A program made the translations under genes and the position numbers. Positions 8,837-15,963 of a stretch of 40,095 nt of DNA are shown here, one piece after another (position 1 is the first letter of the stretch; every line of letters begins with the position of its first letter). This DNA comes from Puia dinghuensis (lineage in GTDB: Bacteria; Bacteroidota; Bacteroidia; Chitinophagales; Chitinophagaceae). The DNA lies in NCBI GenBank assembly GCA_026225275.1, contig JAMFSL010000332.1, forward strand, positions 1 to 40,095. Reading direction: 5' to 3'. A model generated the notes under the pieces. That model saw only the letters and a program-made list of their open reading frames with translations. It ran no database searches and was not told the DNA's origin.

Positions 8837-10417
8837 CTATCCCGGCAACAGGAACCCGAGCGAAAAGCTCGACTTGACGCCCACCAGCAGCGAGTGTAGG
8901 AGATAGTAAGAAAATTCCCTTTCCTTATCCCTTTTATAATCCACCTTTCCCGTACGCTTCGACTCCGGCAGAGATTTATCCTTGTCTTTGGGGATGATAA
9001 ACTTTTTCAGCGCAAAGGACTTCGTTTTATCTATTTTGCTTCCGCCTGTTTCTTTCAGTTTGTCTACTACCAGATCATGATATTCGCCCAGGATATGGCC
9101 GGTAGCTTTTTCATCGTTCATCTCGAACCAAAACTGGAGGCTATTCAGCATGCCCGATTCCAGGTGCAGCCCGCCCAGGTTTTCCGCCGGGTCATTGAGC
9201 TTCGTCACATCCAGGTCATGAAATGCGCCTTCGACTTTGTAAGGATCGCCTTTATGCAGAGGTAGCATGGTTGTTGCCGTCACCGATCCCGAGTTCATCA
9301 GCGAGCCTTCCGTCGTCATCTTTATATAAGCCGGATCGCCCTCTACGGGTTTATTGATCAGCGGCGCGATCGTCCCGGTCAGGTGATAGATCTTCATAGC
9401 TCCCGTTTTATCACCTTTTTTAGGAAATTCCTCATACTCGAAAAATGTCGGCCCCAGCTTCATCGTTCTCACCCGGAGCGTGATAGACATGGTCCTCAGC
9501 CCATCCGCCGGCATGGCCTTCTCGCCGGATGGCAGCGGTAGCCGCCGGTCGCGGAACACATGCACGTCATTCCCGCCGATCTCGATCCGGTCGGCAGTCA
9601 GCCGATGTTGCATCAGCGCCATTACATCGAGCTTGTCGATAGAGATTCCGTGGCTCATAGAGGTGAAAACATCCACCTGGTGGCCTTTTGCGCGCCCTAT
9701 CGCCTCCCGGTCCATCGTCGGCCTGATCCGGAGTGTATCCAGCCGCAGGAGGCTCTTCCTGCTGTCGATCTCCAAATGCACCAGGTGTGCCACCTCATCC
9801 ACGTCCGGAATGACATAACTCGCCTTTTCGGCCACGAACCGCAGTCCTCCGATGCTAAGCCGGCCTTTCCCCGGCCCTGCCAGCGCCACCGAGTCCACCT
9901 CCAGGCTTCCTTCCATCGAGAAACTTTTCTTTTCATGTCCCTGTTCCGTCACGTTCAATCCCGTCACTTTTATCCGGCCGATCAGCGCCTCGTTGAAAGG
10001 CGGGGCCTGCATCTCCGGCATCGGTTGATTCTTTTTTAGCAGGTACCCGTCGAGGTGGGCCGTCACCCCGTCCATATCGATATTTCGTACGTGCAGCCGA
10101 TGGTCCTTCAGCAATTCCAGGAAGCGTATTCCGCCGATCGTGAGCGTTTTGACGGACAGATCGTGTGCATGCCCTTCTTCCGGGGCAAAGTGAACTTCCA
10201 GCCCGTCGATGACCAGCGCCCCCCGCAATAAACTGGGATGCAGGCTGGTGTAAGTGACCTTAAGGGACGGGGGTAAAGCCTGCAGGGCTTCGTCCACCTT
10301 TTTATGAATGATTGAATTGGCCACAAAATATCCTGCTACAAGTATGACCACCAGTATGCCTATAGCAATAAGGATCCTTTGTCCAGGTCTTTTTGGAATT
10401 GACGCCTGTTTGTTCAT
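8837..10417 (-). CDS. AsmA-like / DUF748-type envelope protein, one N-terminal membrane segment
   Basis: About 526 residues. A positively charged N-terminus (MNKQASIPKRPGQR) is followed by a single membrane segment (ILIAIGILVVILVAGYFVA) and then a long periplasmic domain rich in beta strands with repeats of the form 'L-x-I-x-G-L-x-V' (LVIDGLEVHF, LTIGGIRFLELL, IDMDGVTAHL, IKVTGLNVTE). This is the pattern of AsmA/TamB/DUF748-type proteins, which span the periplasm and are linked to lipid movement or outer-membrane homeostasis. I prefer the start at 10417 over 10462, because the latter adds 15 residues before the basic end of the membrane anchor. The C-terminus is hydrophobic (SLLVGVKSSFSLGFLLPG). 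The function is not known. Confidence 0.8.
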   Translation of the reverse strand: MNKQASIPKRPGQRILIAIGILVVILVAGYFVANSIIHKKVDEALQALPPSLKVTYTSLHPSLLRGALVIDGLEVHFAPEEGHAHDLSVKTLTIGGIRFLELLKDHRLHVRNIDMDGVTAHLDGYLLKKNQPMPEMQAPPFNEALIGRIKVTGLNVTEQGHEKKSFSMEGSLEVDSVALAGPGKGRLSIGGLRFVAEKASYVIPDVDEVAHLVHLEIDSRKSLLRLDTLRIRPTMDREAIGRAKGHQVDVFTSMSHGISIDKLDVMALMQHRLTADRIEIGGNDVHVFRDRRLPLPSGEKAMPADGLRTMSITLRVRTMKLGPTFFEYEEFPKKGDKTGAMKIYHLTGTIAPLINKPVEGDPAYIKMTTEGSLMNSGSVTATTMLPLHKGDPYKVEGAFHDLDVTKLNDPAENLGGLHLESGMLNSLQFWFEMNDEKATGHILGEYHDLVVDKLKETGGSKIDKTKSFALKKFIIPKDKDKSLPESKRTGKVDYKRDKEREFSYYLLHSLLVGVKSSFSLGFLLPG

Positions 10418-10426
10418 GAGCTGCCT

Positions 10427-10457
10427 GTTTGTATGTATGTGCTGATACCATACAAAC
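10427..10457 (-). promoter_or_regulatory. Leader inverted repeat of the AsmA-like gene
   Basis: GTTTGTATG (10427-10435) and CATACAAAC (10449-10457) form a perfect 9-bp inverted repeat with a 13-nt spacer. It ends 10 nt upstream of the chosen start codon at 10417, so it would be an mRNA leader hairpin or an operator. Confidence 0.4.
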
Positions 10458-10528
10458 GGCATGGTTACGGCACCCGGTTGCCACGATGGCTGTCACAATT
10501 ATCCCTGGCCTATTTCCCCAACATATCC

Positions 10529-11410
10529 TTATTTGCCGAGATACGCTTTCATCTTTGCATGTAATCCATCGCTCAGCGGGACGAGCGGCAAGCGAACATA
10601 ATTGCCGATCAAACCCTGTTCCACCATCGCAGCCTTGATCCCTGCGGGGTTATTTTCGGCAAACATAAGCTCATAGGCCGCTATCAGCCGGTCATTCAGC
10701 GTCTTGGCGCCTTTCAGGTCTCCTTTCAGGGCCAGCCTGACCATATCGCTGAACGGTTTAGGGAATCCGTTGGCCGCTACACTGATGACCCCTTCCATCC
10801 CGCAGGCAATCTGAGGGAAGGCCAGGGCATCGTCGCCGCTGACCACCAGGAAATCATCGGGTTTGTCGCGGAGGATCTCCATGCATTGGGCCATATCGCC
10901 GCTGGCTTCTTTGATGCCGGCAACGTTTTTGACTTCGCGGGCCAGGCGGATCGTGGTAGCGGCAGAGAGATTTCTGCCCGTCCGACCGGGAACGTTATAT
11001 AACAACAACGGTTTCGGCGATGCTTCCGCCAGGGCTTTGTAATGGAGGAACAGACCTTCTTGTGATGGTTTGCTGTAATAGGGACTGGCGCTCAGCACGG
11101 CAGTGGCCTTGTCCAGTGGAAAGGAGGCCAGTTCCTGCAGGAGTTCGGCCGTATTATTCCCACCGATACCTACTACGACAGGCACTCTCCCGGCGACTTT
11201 TTCATAGGTAAACAGGGCAATCTCTTTCTTTTCTTCTTTAGACAGGGTCGGCGTTTCCCCGGTAGTTCCCAGCGTGACGAGATATTCCACGCCGCCGGCA
11301 ATGACGAAATCGATGACTTTTCCCAGCGCGGTGTAATCGACGCTGGTATTCGACTGAAAAGGTGTAATCAAAGCGACTCCGGTTCCATGGAGTGTTTCCC
11401 TAAGTGACAT
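10529..11410 (-). CDS. dapA: 4-Hydroxy-tetrahydrodipicolinate synthase
   Basis: Condenses pyruvate with aspartate semialdehyde, the first committed step to diaminopimelate and lysine, in the cytoplasm. 293 residues, normal for the family. A TIM-barrel start (GTGVALITPFQ) is followed by LGTTGETPTL (the GTTGE substrate-loop motif near residues 48-52), YYSKPSQEGL, LYNVPGRTG (catalytic Tyr near 137) and GIKEASGD (Schiff-base Lys near 166). All active-site elements are present. It is 90 bp downstream of accA on the same strand and may be co-transcribed with it. A 12-bp palindrome CCTGACGTCAGG overlaps the accA stop. Confidence 0.97.
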   Translation of the reverse strand: MSLRETLHGTGVALITPFQSNTSVDYTALGKVIDFVIAGGVEYLVTLGTTGETPTLSKEEKKEIALFTYEKVAGRVPVVVGIGGNNTAELLQELASFPLDKATAVLSASPYYSKPSQEGLFLHYKALAEASPKPLLLYNVPGRTGRNLSAATTIRLAREVKNVAGIKEASGDMAQCMEILRDKPDDFLVVSGDDALAFPQIACGMEGVISVAANGFPKPFSDMVRLALKGDLKGAKTLNDRLIAAYELMFAENNPAGIKAAMVEQGLIGNYVRLPLVPLSDGLHAKMKAYLGK

Positions 11411-11500
11411 TTATTTGAAGTTGATGGATGAGATAAATAGGTTCTAATGGCCTGTCCATGCTTCGGGAACGGTTTTTTCAGTGCTTTACGTCTCCTGACG

Positions 11501-12478
11501 TCAGGCCGGCACCTCGTTCCAGAAGCCCATCTTGCCGAACTTCTCGATCCGCCTCTCGATACGTTCCTGGGGAGTATACTGGATGAGCTCCGTAATGGTC
11601 TCGACCAGCTTAGGTCTCAATAAATTGGCTGCTTCCGCATAATCCCAATGGGCTCCGCCGAGTGGTTCGGGGATGATGCTATCGATCAGACCGAATTTGT
11701 GCATGTGGTCAGGGGTCAGCCGCAGTTCTTCCGCGGCTTTCTCCTTTTGGTCCCAGCTCCGCCAGAGGATTGAGCTGCAGTTTTCGGGTGAGATGACCGT
11801 ATACCAGCTGTTTTCCAGCATATATACTCTATCGCCTACTCCGATACCAAGGGCTCCGCCCGAGGCGCCTTCGCCGATGATGACGCAGATAACAGGTACT
11901 TTCAGCCGCATCATTTCATAAATGTTACGGGCGATCGCTTCCCCCTGGCCGCGTTCCTCGGCTTCCATGCCGGGATAGGCTCCCGGAGTGTCGATCAGAG
12001 TGATGACCGGTTTATCAAATTTTTCGGCCAGCTTCATCAGTCTGAGGGCTTTCCGGTATCCTTCAGGGTTGGCCATGCCGAAATTCCGAAGTTGCCGCAG
12101 CTTGGTATTGGTGCCTTTTTGCTGGCCGATCATCATGACCGTACGGCCGTCCAGTTGGGCGAATCCGCCTACCATAGCCTTATCGTCTTTGACGTTCCGG
12201 TCGCCGTATAGTTCGACAAAGTTCGTACACATCTTGTCGATATACTTAAAAGTATAGGGACGGTCGGGGTGGCGGCTCAGCTGAACCTTTTGCCATGCCG
12301 TGAGGTTCTGGGTGATATCCCGGCGCTTTTGGATGACCTGATCTTCCAGTTTCCGGATGGAATCGCTGAGGTCCACCTTGGTCTTCTCGGCAGTCTGCTT
12401 GAGCTTTTCGATCTCATCAAATAACTCTTTGATAGGTTTCTCGAAATCCAGGAACTGACGATTTTTGGCTTGAGGCAT
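11501..12478 (-). CDS. accA: Acetyl-CoA carboxylase carboxyltransferase subunit alpha
   Basis: Alpha half of the carboxyltransferase that moves CO2 from carboxybiotin to acetyl-CoA, the first step of fatty-acid synthesis. It works with AccD, which is not in this window. 325 residues. The N-terminus is a coiled-coil ([20 protein letters not shown]) typical of AccA. It continues with [20 protein letters not shown], the crotonase-fold core [26 protein letters not shown], the oxyanion-hole region [14 protein letters not shown], and [13 protein letters not shown]. The ATG at 12478 gives the usual [16 protein letters not shown] start. A strong hairpin sits 12 nt upstream of the start, which suggests leader-level control. 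Confidence 0.97.
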   Translation of the reverse strand: MPQAKNRQFLDFEKPIKELFDEIEKLKQTAEKTKVDLSDSIRKLEDQVIQKRRDITQNLTAWQKVQLSRHPDRPYTFKYIDKMCTNFVELYGDRNVKDDKAMVGGFAQLDGRTVMMIGQQKGTNTKLRQLRNFGMANPEGYRKALRLMKLAEKFDKPVITLIDTPGAYPGMEAEERGQGEAIARNIYEMMRLKVPVICVIIGEGASGGALGIGVGDRVYMLENSWYTVISPENCSSILWRSWDQKEKAAEELRLTPDHMHKFGLIDSIIPEPLGGAHWDYAEAANLLRPKLVETITELIQYTPQERIERRIEKFGKMGFWNEVPA

Positions 12479-12489
12479 AATTGATTTAT

Positions 12490-12530
12490 TACCGGGAATG
12501 GGTTGCTCCGAAAATAGCCCATTCCCGGTA
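12490..12530 (-). promoter_or_regulatory. 13-bp perfect inverted repeat in the accA leader
   Basis: TACCGGGAATGGG (12490-12502) and CCCATTCCCGGTA (12518-12530) pair perfectly over 13 bp with a 15-nt loop. The near edge is 12 nt before the accA start codon. A second weaker inverted repeat (TGGGCC / GGCCCA, roughly 12544-12574) lies further upstream. No gene ends here on either strand, so it is not an obvious terminator. Confidence 0.5.
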
Positions 12531-12633
12531 TTGGGCTAATGATGGGCCTTCGGCCAGTGTGCCTGCGGCCCACCGGTATGAGTGTGTAAAATTAAGGTTC
12601 TTAGCTTTTTATAAAAAGTTTTGTTACAATTCG

Positions 12634-12663
12634 TTGGAGAAAATCGAAAATCCCCTATCTTTG
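12634..12663 (+). promoter_or_regulatory. Promoter of tRNA-Asp
   Basis: TTG at 12634-12636, a 19-nt spacer and TATCTTTG at 12656-12663 give a perfect match to the Bacteroidota housekeeping promoter (TTG-N19-TAnnTTTG). Transcription would start near 12670, about 90 nt before the mature tRNA 5' end, leaving a leader for RNase P to remove. Confidence 0.75.
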
Positions 12664-12761
12664 CCATCCCGAAAATTTCGCATCTGTCGCGCCTCAAAAG
12701 CCCGGCAAGCCGCATGGGTCCTGATTTCAAGCCCCGTCGGTCCCCGCGAAATCCGGAGGTT

Positions 12762-12835
12762 GGATTGGTAGTTCAGTTGGTTAGAATGCCGCCCTGTCAC
12801 GGCGGAGGTCGCGGGTTCGAGTCCCGTCCAGTCCG
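12762..12835 (+). tRNA. tRNA-Asp (anticodon GTC)
   Basis: A 74-nt cloverleaf. The acceptor stem GGATTGG/CCAGTCC pairs fully with one G-T. The D arm has AGTTCAGTTGGTT, the anticodon stem is CCGCC/GGCGG around the loop CTGTCAC (anticodon GTC), and the T arm is CGGG-TTCGAGT-CCCG. The discriminator base is G12835 and no CCA is encoded, so CCA addition and 3' trimming by RNase Z are needed. It stands alone, between accA (minus strand) and a serine hydrolase. Confidence 0.96.
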
Positions 12836-12841
12836 CAAAGC

Positions 12842-12867
12842 AAAGGTTCACAGCAATGTGAGCCTTT
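12842..12867 (+). terminator. Terminator hairpin after tRNA-Asp
   Basis: AAAGGTTCACA (12842-12852) and TGTGAGCCTTT (12857-12867) form an 11-bp stem with one G-T pair and a GCAA tetraloop, followed by a T-rich run. It begins 6 nt after the tRNA and closes a one-gene transcription unit. Confidence 0.7.
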
Positions 12868-12953
12868 CTTATTTGTACACAGCCATACAGTCAGATCACC
12901 GAACAAAAGCATACTTTCAAAGCCTGACGAACCATAACGGTAAGCTTAAACTC

Positions 12954-13967
12954 ATGACGCAGCCGGATATAACACAAGACTACATAGTTGCCCTTAAAGA
13001 TTTCCCCGATCAAACCCAATTGTCCATATCCTTCAGCAAACAGGGCAAAACGGAGTATTTCGGACTACTGAAAGGCCAAGGCGGCATCCAAACCTTAGAC
13101 AACGCTGATTTCGCGTTCGAAATCGGATCGATAACCAAAGTCTTTACCGGCAATATTCTGGCGCAATTAGTGCTCGAAGGAAAAGTTGGCATAGATGACC
13201 CTATCCAACCATTTCTTCCTTTTCCGATGCTAGGTAGTCCTCCGATTATCTTAAAGCATTTGGCACAACATACTTCAGGCATCCAACGACTTCCGCACAA
13301 CTTCTACGAACAGCCGAACTATCAGGAGGAGAATCCCTATGCCTGCTGTCGGGAAGAACATTTTGCTCACTATTTTCCAACCCTCCTCAAATTGGACAAT
13401 GTTCCGGGAGAAAAGTTTCAATATTCCAACCTGGGCATGAGCCTCTTAAGCTATATCATCTCCCGAATTGAAGGAAAACCGTTTCCTGCCATTGTCTCGG
13501 AAAGAGTCTTCAAACAGGTGGGCATGAGCCAGTCCTCCTATGACCGCAACATCCTCAACACCCCCCTTGTTCGGGGCATCGATAAGGACGGGAAATTCTG
13601 CGCACATTGGGATGCGGGCATCTACGAGGGTGCGCTTGGCATCATCTCGACCGCTAAGGATCTTATGACATTTGCGCTCTGGCAACTCGACCGCTCTTCG
13701 GCTGCTTGCCAGTACCAGGCAAACGAAAACTTTGCATCGGATGCAAATGTCAAAAGTTTGTTGGGATGGATGGAGAACATATTTATCCCTAAGGACAAGC
13801 AGATTCGCATTAGAAGCCTTAACGGAGGTACCGGTGGCTTTGGCGCTTCCCTGATGATAAATCCGGACAGCGATTTCGCACTTGTTGTCCTGTCGAACTG
13901 CTATCCCTATCATTACCTGGAGAAAATAGTTCCGGTGAACAAGCAGGTTATGTTGGCGCATTCGTAA
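12954..13967 (+). CDS. Beta-lactamase/class C-type serine hydrolase
   Basis: About 337 residues in the penicillin-binding/class C beta-lactamase fold. The nucleophile motif SxxK is SITK (Ser59, Lys62, in FEIGSITKVFTG). The second motif YxN is YSN (Tyr157, in FQYSNLGMSLLSYII). The third, K/H-T-G-like, is probably GGTGGFGASL near the C-terminus. HLAQHTSGI and EGALGIISTAKDLM are typical of this family. No signal peptide is visible, so a cytoplasmic esterase or peptidase role is likelier than antibiotic resistance. The frame is open back through the tRNA, but the ATG at 12954 is the first plausible start downstream of that unit. The region upstream shows no clear promoter. Confidence 0.85.
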   Translation: MTQPDITQDYIVALKDFPDQTQLSISFSKQGKTEYFGLLKGQGGIQTLDNADFAFEIGSITKVFTGNILAQLVLEGKVGIDDPIQPFLPFPMLGSPPIILKHLAQHTSGIQRLPHNFYEQPNYQEENPYACCREEHFAHYFPTLLKLDNVPGEKFQYSNLGMSLLSYIISRIEGKPFPAIVSERVFKQVGMSQSSYDRNILNTPLVRGIDKDGKFCAHWDAGIYEGALGIISTAKDLMTFALWQLDRSSAACQYQANENFASDANVKSLLGWMENIFIPKDKQIRIRSLNGGTGGFGASLMINPDSDFALVVLSNCYPYHYLEKIVPVNKQVMLAHS

Positions 13968-13968
13968 G

Positions 13969-14079
13969 GTGAAGACCTTCCCATTCCTGGTTATTTATAG
14001 GATTGACAAGAAGACCAATTCGGTTCGGGTTGTATCGGTGTTTCATATGGCCAGAAATCCCAGGAAAAAATATAAGTAA
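13969..14079 (+). pseudogene. C-terminal relic of a RelE/ParE-family toxin
   Basis: Starting within a few bases of the serine hydrolase stop, a frame without a start codon encodes FPFLVIYRIDKKTNSVRVV followed by SVFHMARNPRKKYK and a stop at 14077-14079. This matches the last third of RelE/ParE-type toxins (FPF-hydrophobic-Y-x-I-D, V-x-VFH-x-x-RNP-K). About 37 codons remain. The front of the toxin and any antitoxin are missing, so it should be inactive. It is too short for ordinary gene calling. Confidence 0.65.
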
Positions 14080-14145
14080 TTCTTTTAAGCTACCTATTTC
14101 TTTTTACCGGGCCGACTTTCATCTCCATTGCAAATGATTCAAAAA

Positions 14146-14153
14146 TAATTTTG
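14146..14153 (+). promoter_or_regulatory. Probable -7 element of the ars operon
   Basis: TAATTTTG is a perfect TAnnTTTG match. A TTG exists upstream (14128-14130) but only 15 nt away, so the -33 element is poor. The expected start point near 14160 places the ArsR box at 14170-14185 just downstream, where bound repressor would block transcription. Confidence 0.5.
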
Positions 14154-14169
14154 CTGAATTCCAGCTTAA

Positions 14170-14185
14170 TTGTAATATTGCAATA
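14170..14185 (+). promoter_or_regulatory. Putative ArsR operator 1
   Basis: TTGTAATATTGCAATA contains the perfect 10-bp palindrome TATTGCAATA (14176-14185). It lies 15 nt before the arsR start and is 14/16 identical to the box before arsC at 14549. Confidence 0.6.
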
Positions 14186-14199
14186 ACAAGATCTAAACG

Positions 14200-14529
14200 A
14201 TGGGCGCTACAAAAACAGACCTTTTCACCAAACAGCAGAACGACATAGCCAATATGGCCAAAGCGATAGCTCACCCAGCCAGAGTTGCCATTCTGCAATA
14301 TTTGGTTAAAAAGAACGCTTGCGTCACCGGGGGATTGGTGGAAGAACTCGGCCTCGCCCAACCCACCACCTCTCAACACTTGAAAGAATTAAAGAATGTC
14401 GGGATTATACAAGGTACTATTGAAGGAACCAGCGTGTCCTATTGCATCAACCCTAAAGTCTGGAAGCAATATAAAGACCTGTTCAATACCTTTTTCAAGG
14501 ACGTAAACCCGGAAGACAACTGTTGCTGA
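14200..14529 (+). CDS. arsR: ArsR/SmtB-family transcriptional repressor
   Basis: 109-residue winged-helix repressor expected to leave its operators when arsenite binds. Helix-turn-helix core: [36 protein letters not shown] (recognition helix), then the wing [18 protein letters not shown]. The classical ArsR metal motif CVCDL is not present; the equivalent region has a single Cys (KNACVTGG). Two further Cys end the protein (EDNCC) and one lies in the wing (SYC), so the arsenite site probably uses these, as in ArsR variants with relocated cysteines. It leads the operon and has an operator-like box 15 nt before the ATG and another just after its stop. Confidence 0.92.
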   Translation: MGATKTDLFTKQQNDIANMAKAIAHPARVAILQYLVKKNACVTGGLVEELGLAQPTTSQHLKELKNVGIIQGTIEGTSVSYCINPKVWKQYKDLFNTFFKDVNPEDNCC

Positions 14530-14548
14530 TTTTTTTTGAACAGAATTA

Positions 14549-14564
14549 TCGTAATATAGCAATA
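14549..14564 (+). promoter_or_regulatory. Putative ArsR operator 2
   Basis: TCGTAATATAGCAATA differs from operator 1 at only two of 16 positions. It lies in the 50-bp gap between arsR and arsC, 15 nt before the arsC ATG, the same distance as operator 1 from arsR. This suggests a second internal control point. Confidence 0.55.
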
Positions 14565-14579
14565 TTAAAATACAACACT

Positions 14580-15035
14580 ATGCCGGACACCACACACAAA
14601 ATTTTGTTCGTCTGCATCCACAATTCCGCCCGCAGCCAGATGGCCGAAGCCTTCCTGAAAAAATACGGCGGCGATCTGTTTGAAGCCGAAAGCGCCGGCC
14701 TCGAACCCGGCACCCTAAATCCCAACGTCGTCGCCGTGATGCAGGAAGTCGGTATCGACCTGACCGGCAAGCCCACCCAGGCCGTCTTTGATCTTTTCCA
14801 GCAAGGCCGGCTGTACAATGCAGTGATCACCGTCTGCGACAAAGAAGCCGCCGAACGCTGTCCCCTCTTCCCCGGTAATGTCAAGCGCATCCCCTGGTCG
14901 TTCAAAGATCCCTCCTCTTTCACCGGCACCCGCGAAGAGGTTCTACAGCGTACCCGCGAAGTCCGGGACGAGATCGAACAACAGATAAAAACCTTTGTCC
15001 AGGATGCCAGCCCTATCGGCTATTGGCTACAATAA
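14580..15035 (+). CDS. arsC: Arsenate reductase, low-molecular-weight phosphatase fold
   Basis: Reduces arsenate to arsenite in the cytoplasm so that it can be methylated or exported. About 151 residues. The P-loop CX5R is CIHNSAR with Cys12 as the nucleophile, followed by [10 protein letters not shown]. The redox helix carries Cys86 and Cys94 ([15 protein letters not shown]), the arrangement of the thioredoxin-coupled pI258-type ArsC. The final PFKDPSSF-like segment ([10 protein letters not shown]) and VRDEIEQQI are family features. I chose the ATG at 14580; the longer frame would begin within the arsR stop and adds a non-family tail. The downstream arsM starts 31 bp later. Confidence 0.94.
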   Translation: MPDTTHKILFVCIHNSARSQMAEAFLKKYGGDLFEAESAGLEPGTLNPNVVAVMQEVGIDLTGKPTQAVFDLFQQGRLYNAVITVCDKEAAERCPLFPGNVKRIPWSFKDPSSFTGTREEVLQRTREVRDEIEQQIKTFVQDASPIGYWLQ

Positions 15036-15066
15036 ATCCATCATTCACACCTAAAATATATACGTC

Positions 15067-15912
15067 ATGGAAACGACCGAACAAATCAAAGAAATGGTGC
15101 GCCAGAAATACAGCGAAATCGCCCTACACGACAAAGATGACAACCAGGCCTCCTGCTGCGGCGCCAGCTGCTGCTCCATCGAAACGGCCAATATAATGAC
15201 CGACGACTACAGCACCCTTGAAGGCTACAACCCCGACGCTGACCTGGGTCTGGGCTGTGGTCTACCCACCCAATTCGCACAGATCAAACCCGGCAACACC
15301 GTTATCGACCTCGGCTCCGGCGCCGGCAACGACTGTTTTATCGCCAGGAAGGAGGTCGGTGAGTCCGGTCGGGTTATTGGCATCGACTTTACCCCCGCCA
15401 TGATCGAGAAGGCCCGTGCCAACGTCGACAAATTAGGCTACAACAATGTCGAGTTCCGTCAGGGGGACATTGAAAAGATGCCCGTCACCGCAAACATCGC
15501 CGACGTCATCGTCTCCAACTGCGTCCTCAACCTCGTCCCCAACAAACAAGGCGTTTTCCAGGAGATACATCGCGTCCTGAAGCCCGGCGGTCATTTCAGT
15601 ATTTCCGATATCGTCCTGGTCGGGGAATTACCCGAAAAAATCCAACAGGCTGCCGAAATGTATGCCGGCTGTGTCGCCGGCGCCATCCAGAAGAGCGAAT
15701 ACCTGGACCTGATAGAGACTACCGGCTTTACCGGCATCACCCTCCAAAAAGAAAAACCCATCATCGTCCCCGACGACGTACTCGCCCAATACCTCAGCAC
15801 AGAAGAGATCACCCAATTCAAACAATCCGGCACCGGCATCTACAGCGTCACCGTTTTCGCTCAAAAGCCAGCGACGGCCAAGTCCTGCTGCGGTCCCGAC
15901 TGCTGCCAATAA
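15067..15912 (+). CDS. arsM: Arsenite S-adenosylmethionine methyltransferase
   Basis: Methylates arsenite to methylated, partly volatile species, using SAM. 281 residues. Motif I is VIDLGSGAGNDCFIA, followed by VIGIDFTPAMIEKAR and GDIEKMPV. The arsenite-binding cysteines of ArsM are present: Cys64 (GLGCGLPT), Cys152 (VSNCVLNL) and Cys202 (YAGCVAGA). Two extra Cys-rich patches stand out: an N-terminal CCGASCC near residues 30-36 and a C-terminal CCGPDCCQ at the end. These may add arsenic-binding capacity. It sits in the middle of the ars operon, 51 bp before acr3. Confidence 0.95.
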   Translation: METTEQIKEMVRQKYSEIALHDKDDNQASCCGASCCSIETANIMTDDYSTLEGYNPDADLGLGCGLPTQFAQIKPGNTVIDLGSGAGNDCFIARKEVGESGRVIGIDFTPAMIEKARANVDKLGYNNVEFRQGDIEKMPVTANIADVIVSNCVLNLVPNKQGVFQEIHRVLKPGGHFSISDIVLVGELPEKIQQAAEMYAGCVAGAIQKSEYLDLIETTGFTGITLQKEKPIIVPDDVLAQYLSTEEITQFKQSGTGIYSVTVFAQKPATAKSCCGPDCCQ

Positions 15913-15963
15913 CATCACGACAGGGGAGGCCCCGTGTCCCCCCTGCCATAAGATCAACACTAC

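Noticed and set aside
11494-11505. Palindrome CCTGACGTCAGG over the accA stop as a terminator
   Set aside because: Stem of six pairs without loop and no T-run follows, so terminator function is not supported.
12605-12618. AT palindrome CTTTTTATAAAAAG as operator
   Set aside because: AT-only short dyads of this kind are expected by chance in an AT-rich spacer; no positional link to a start.
12621-12953. Upstream extension of the serine hydrolase frame through the tRNA
   Set aside because: It would translate the tRNA gene and its terminator; a start at 12954 fits the hydrolase family.
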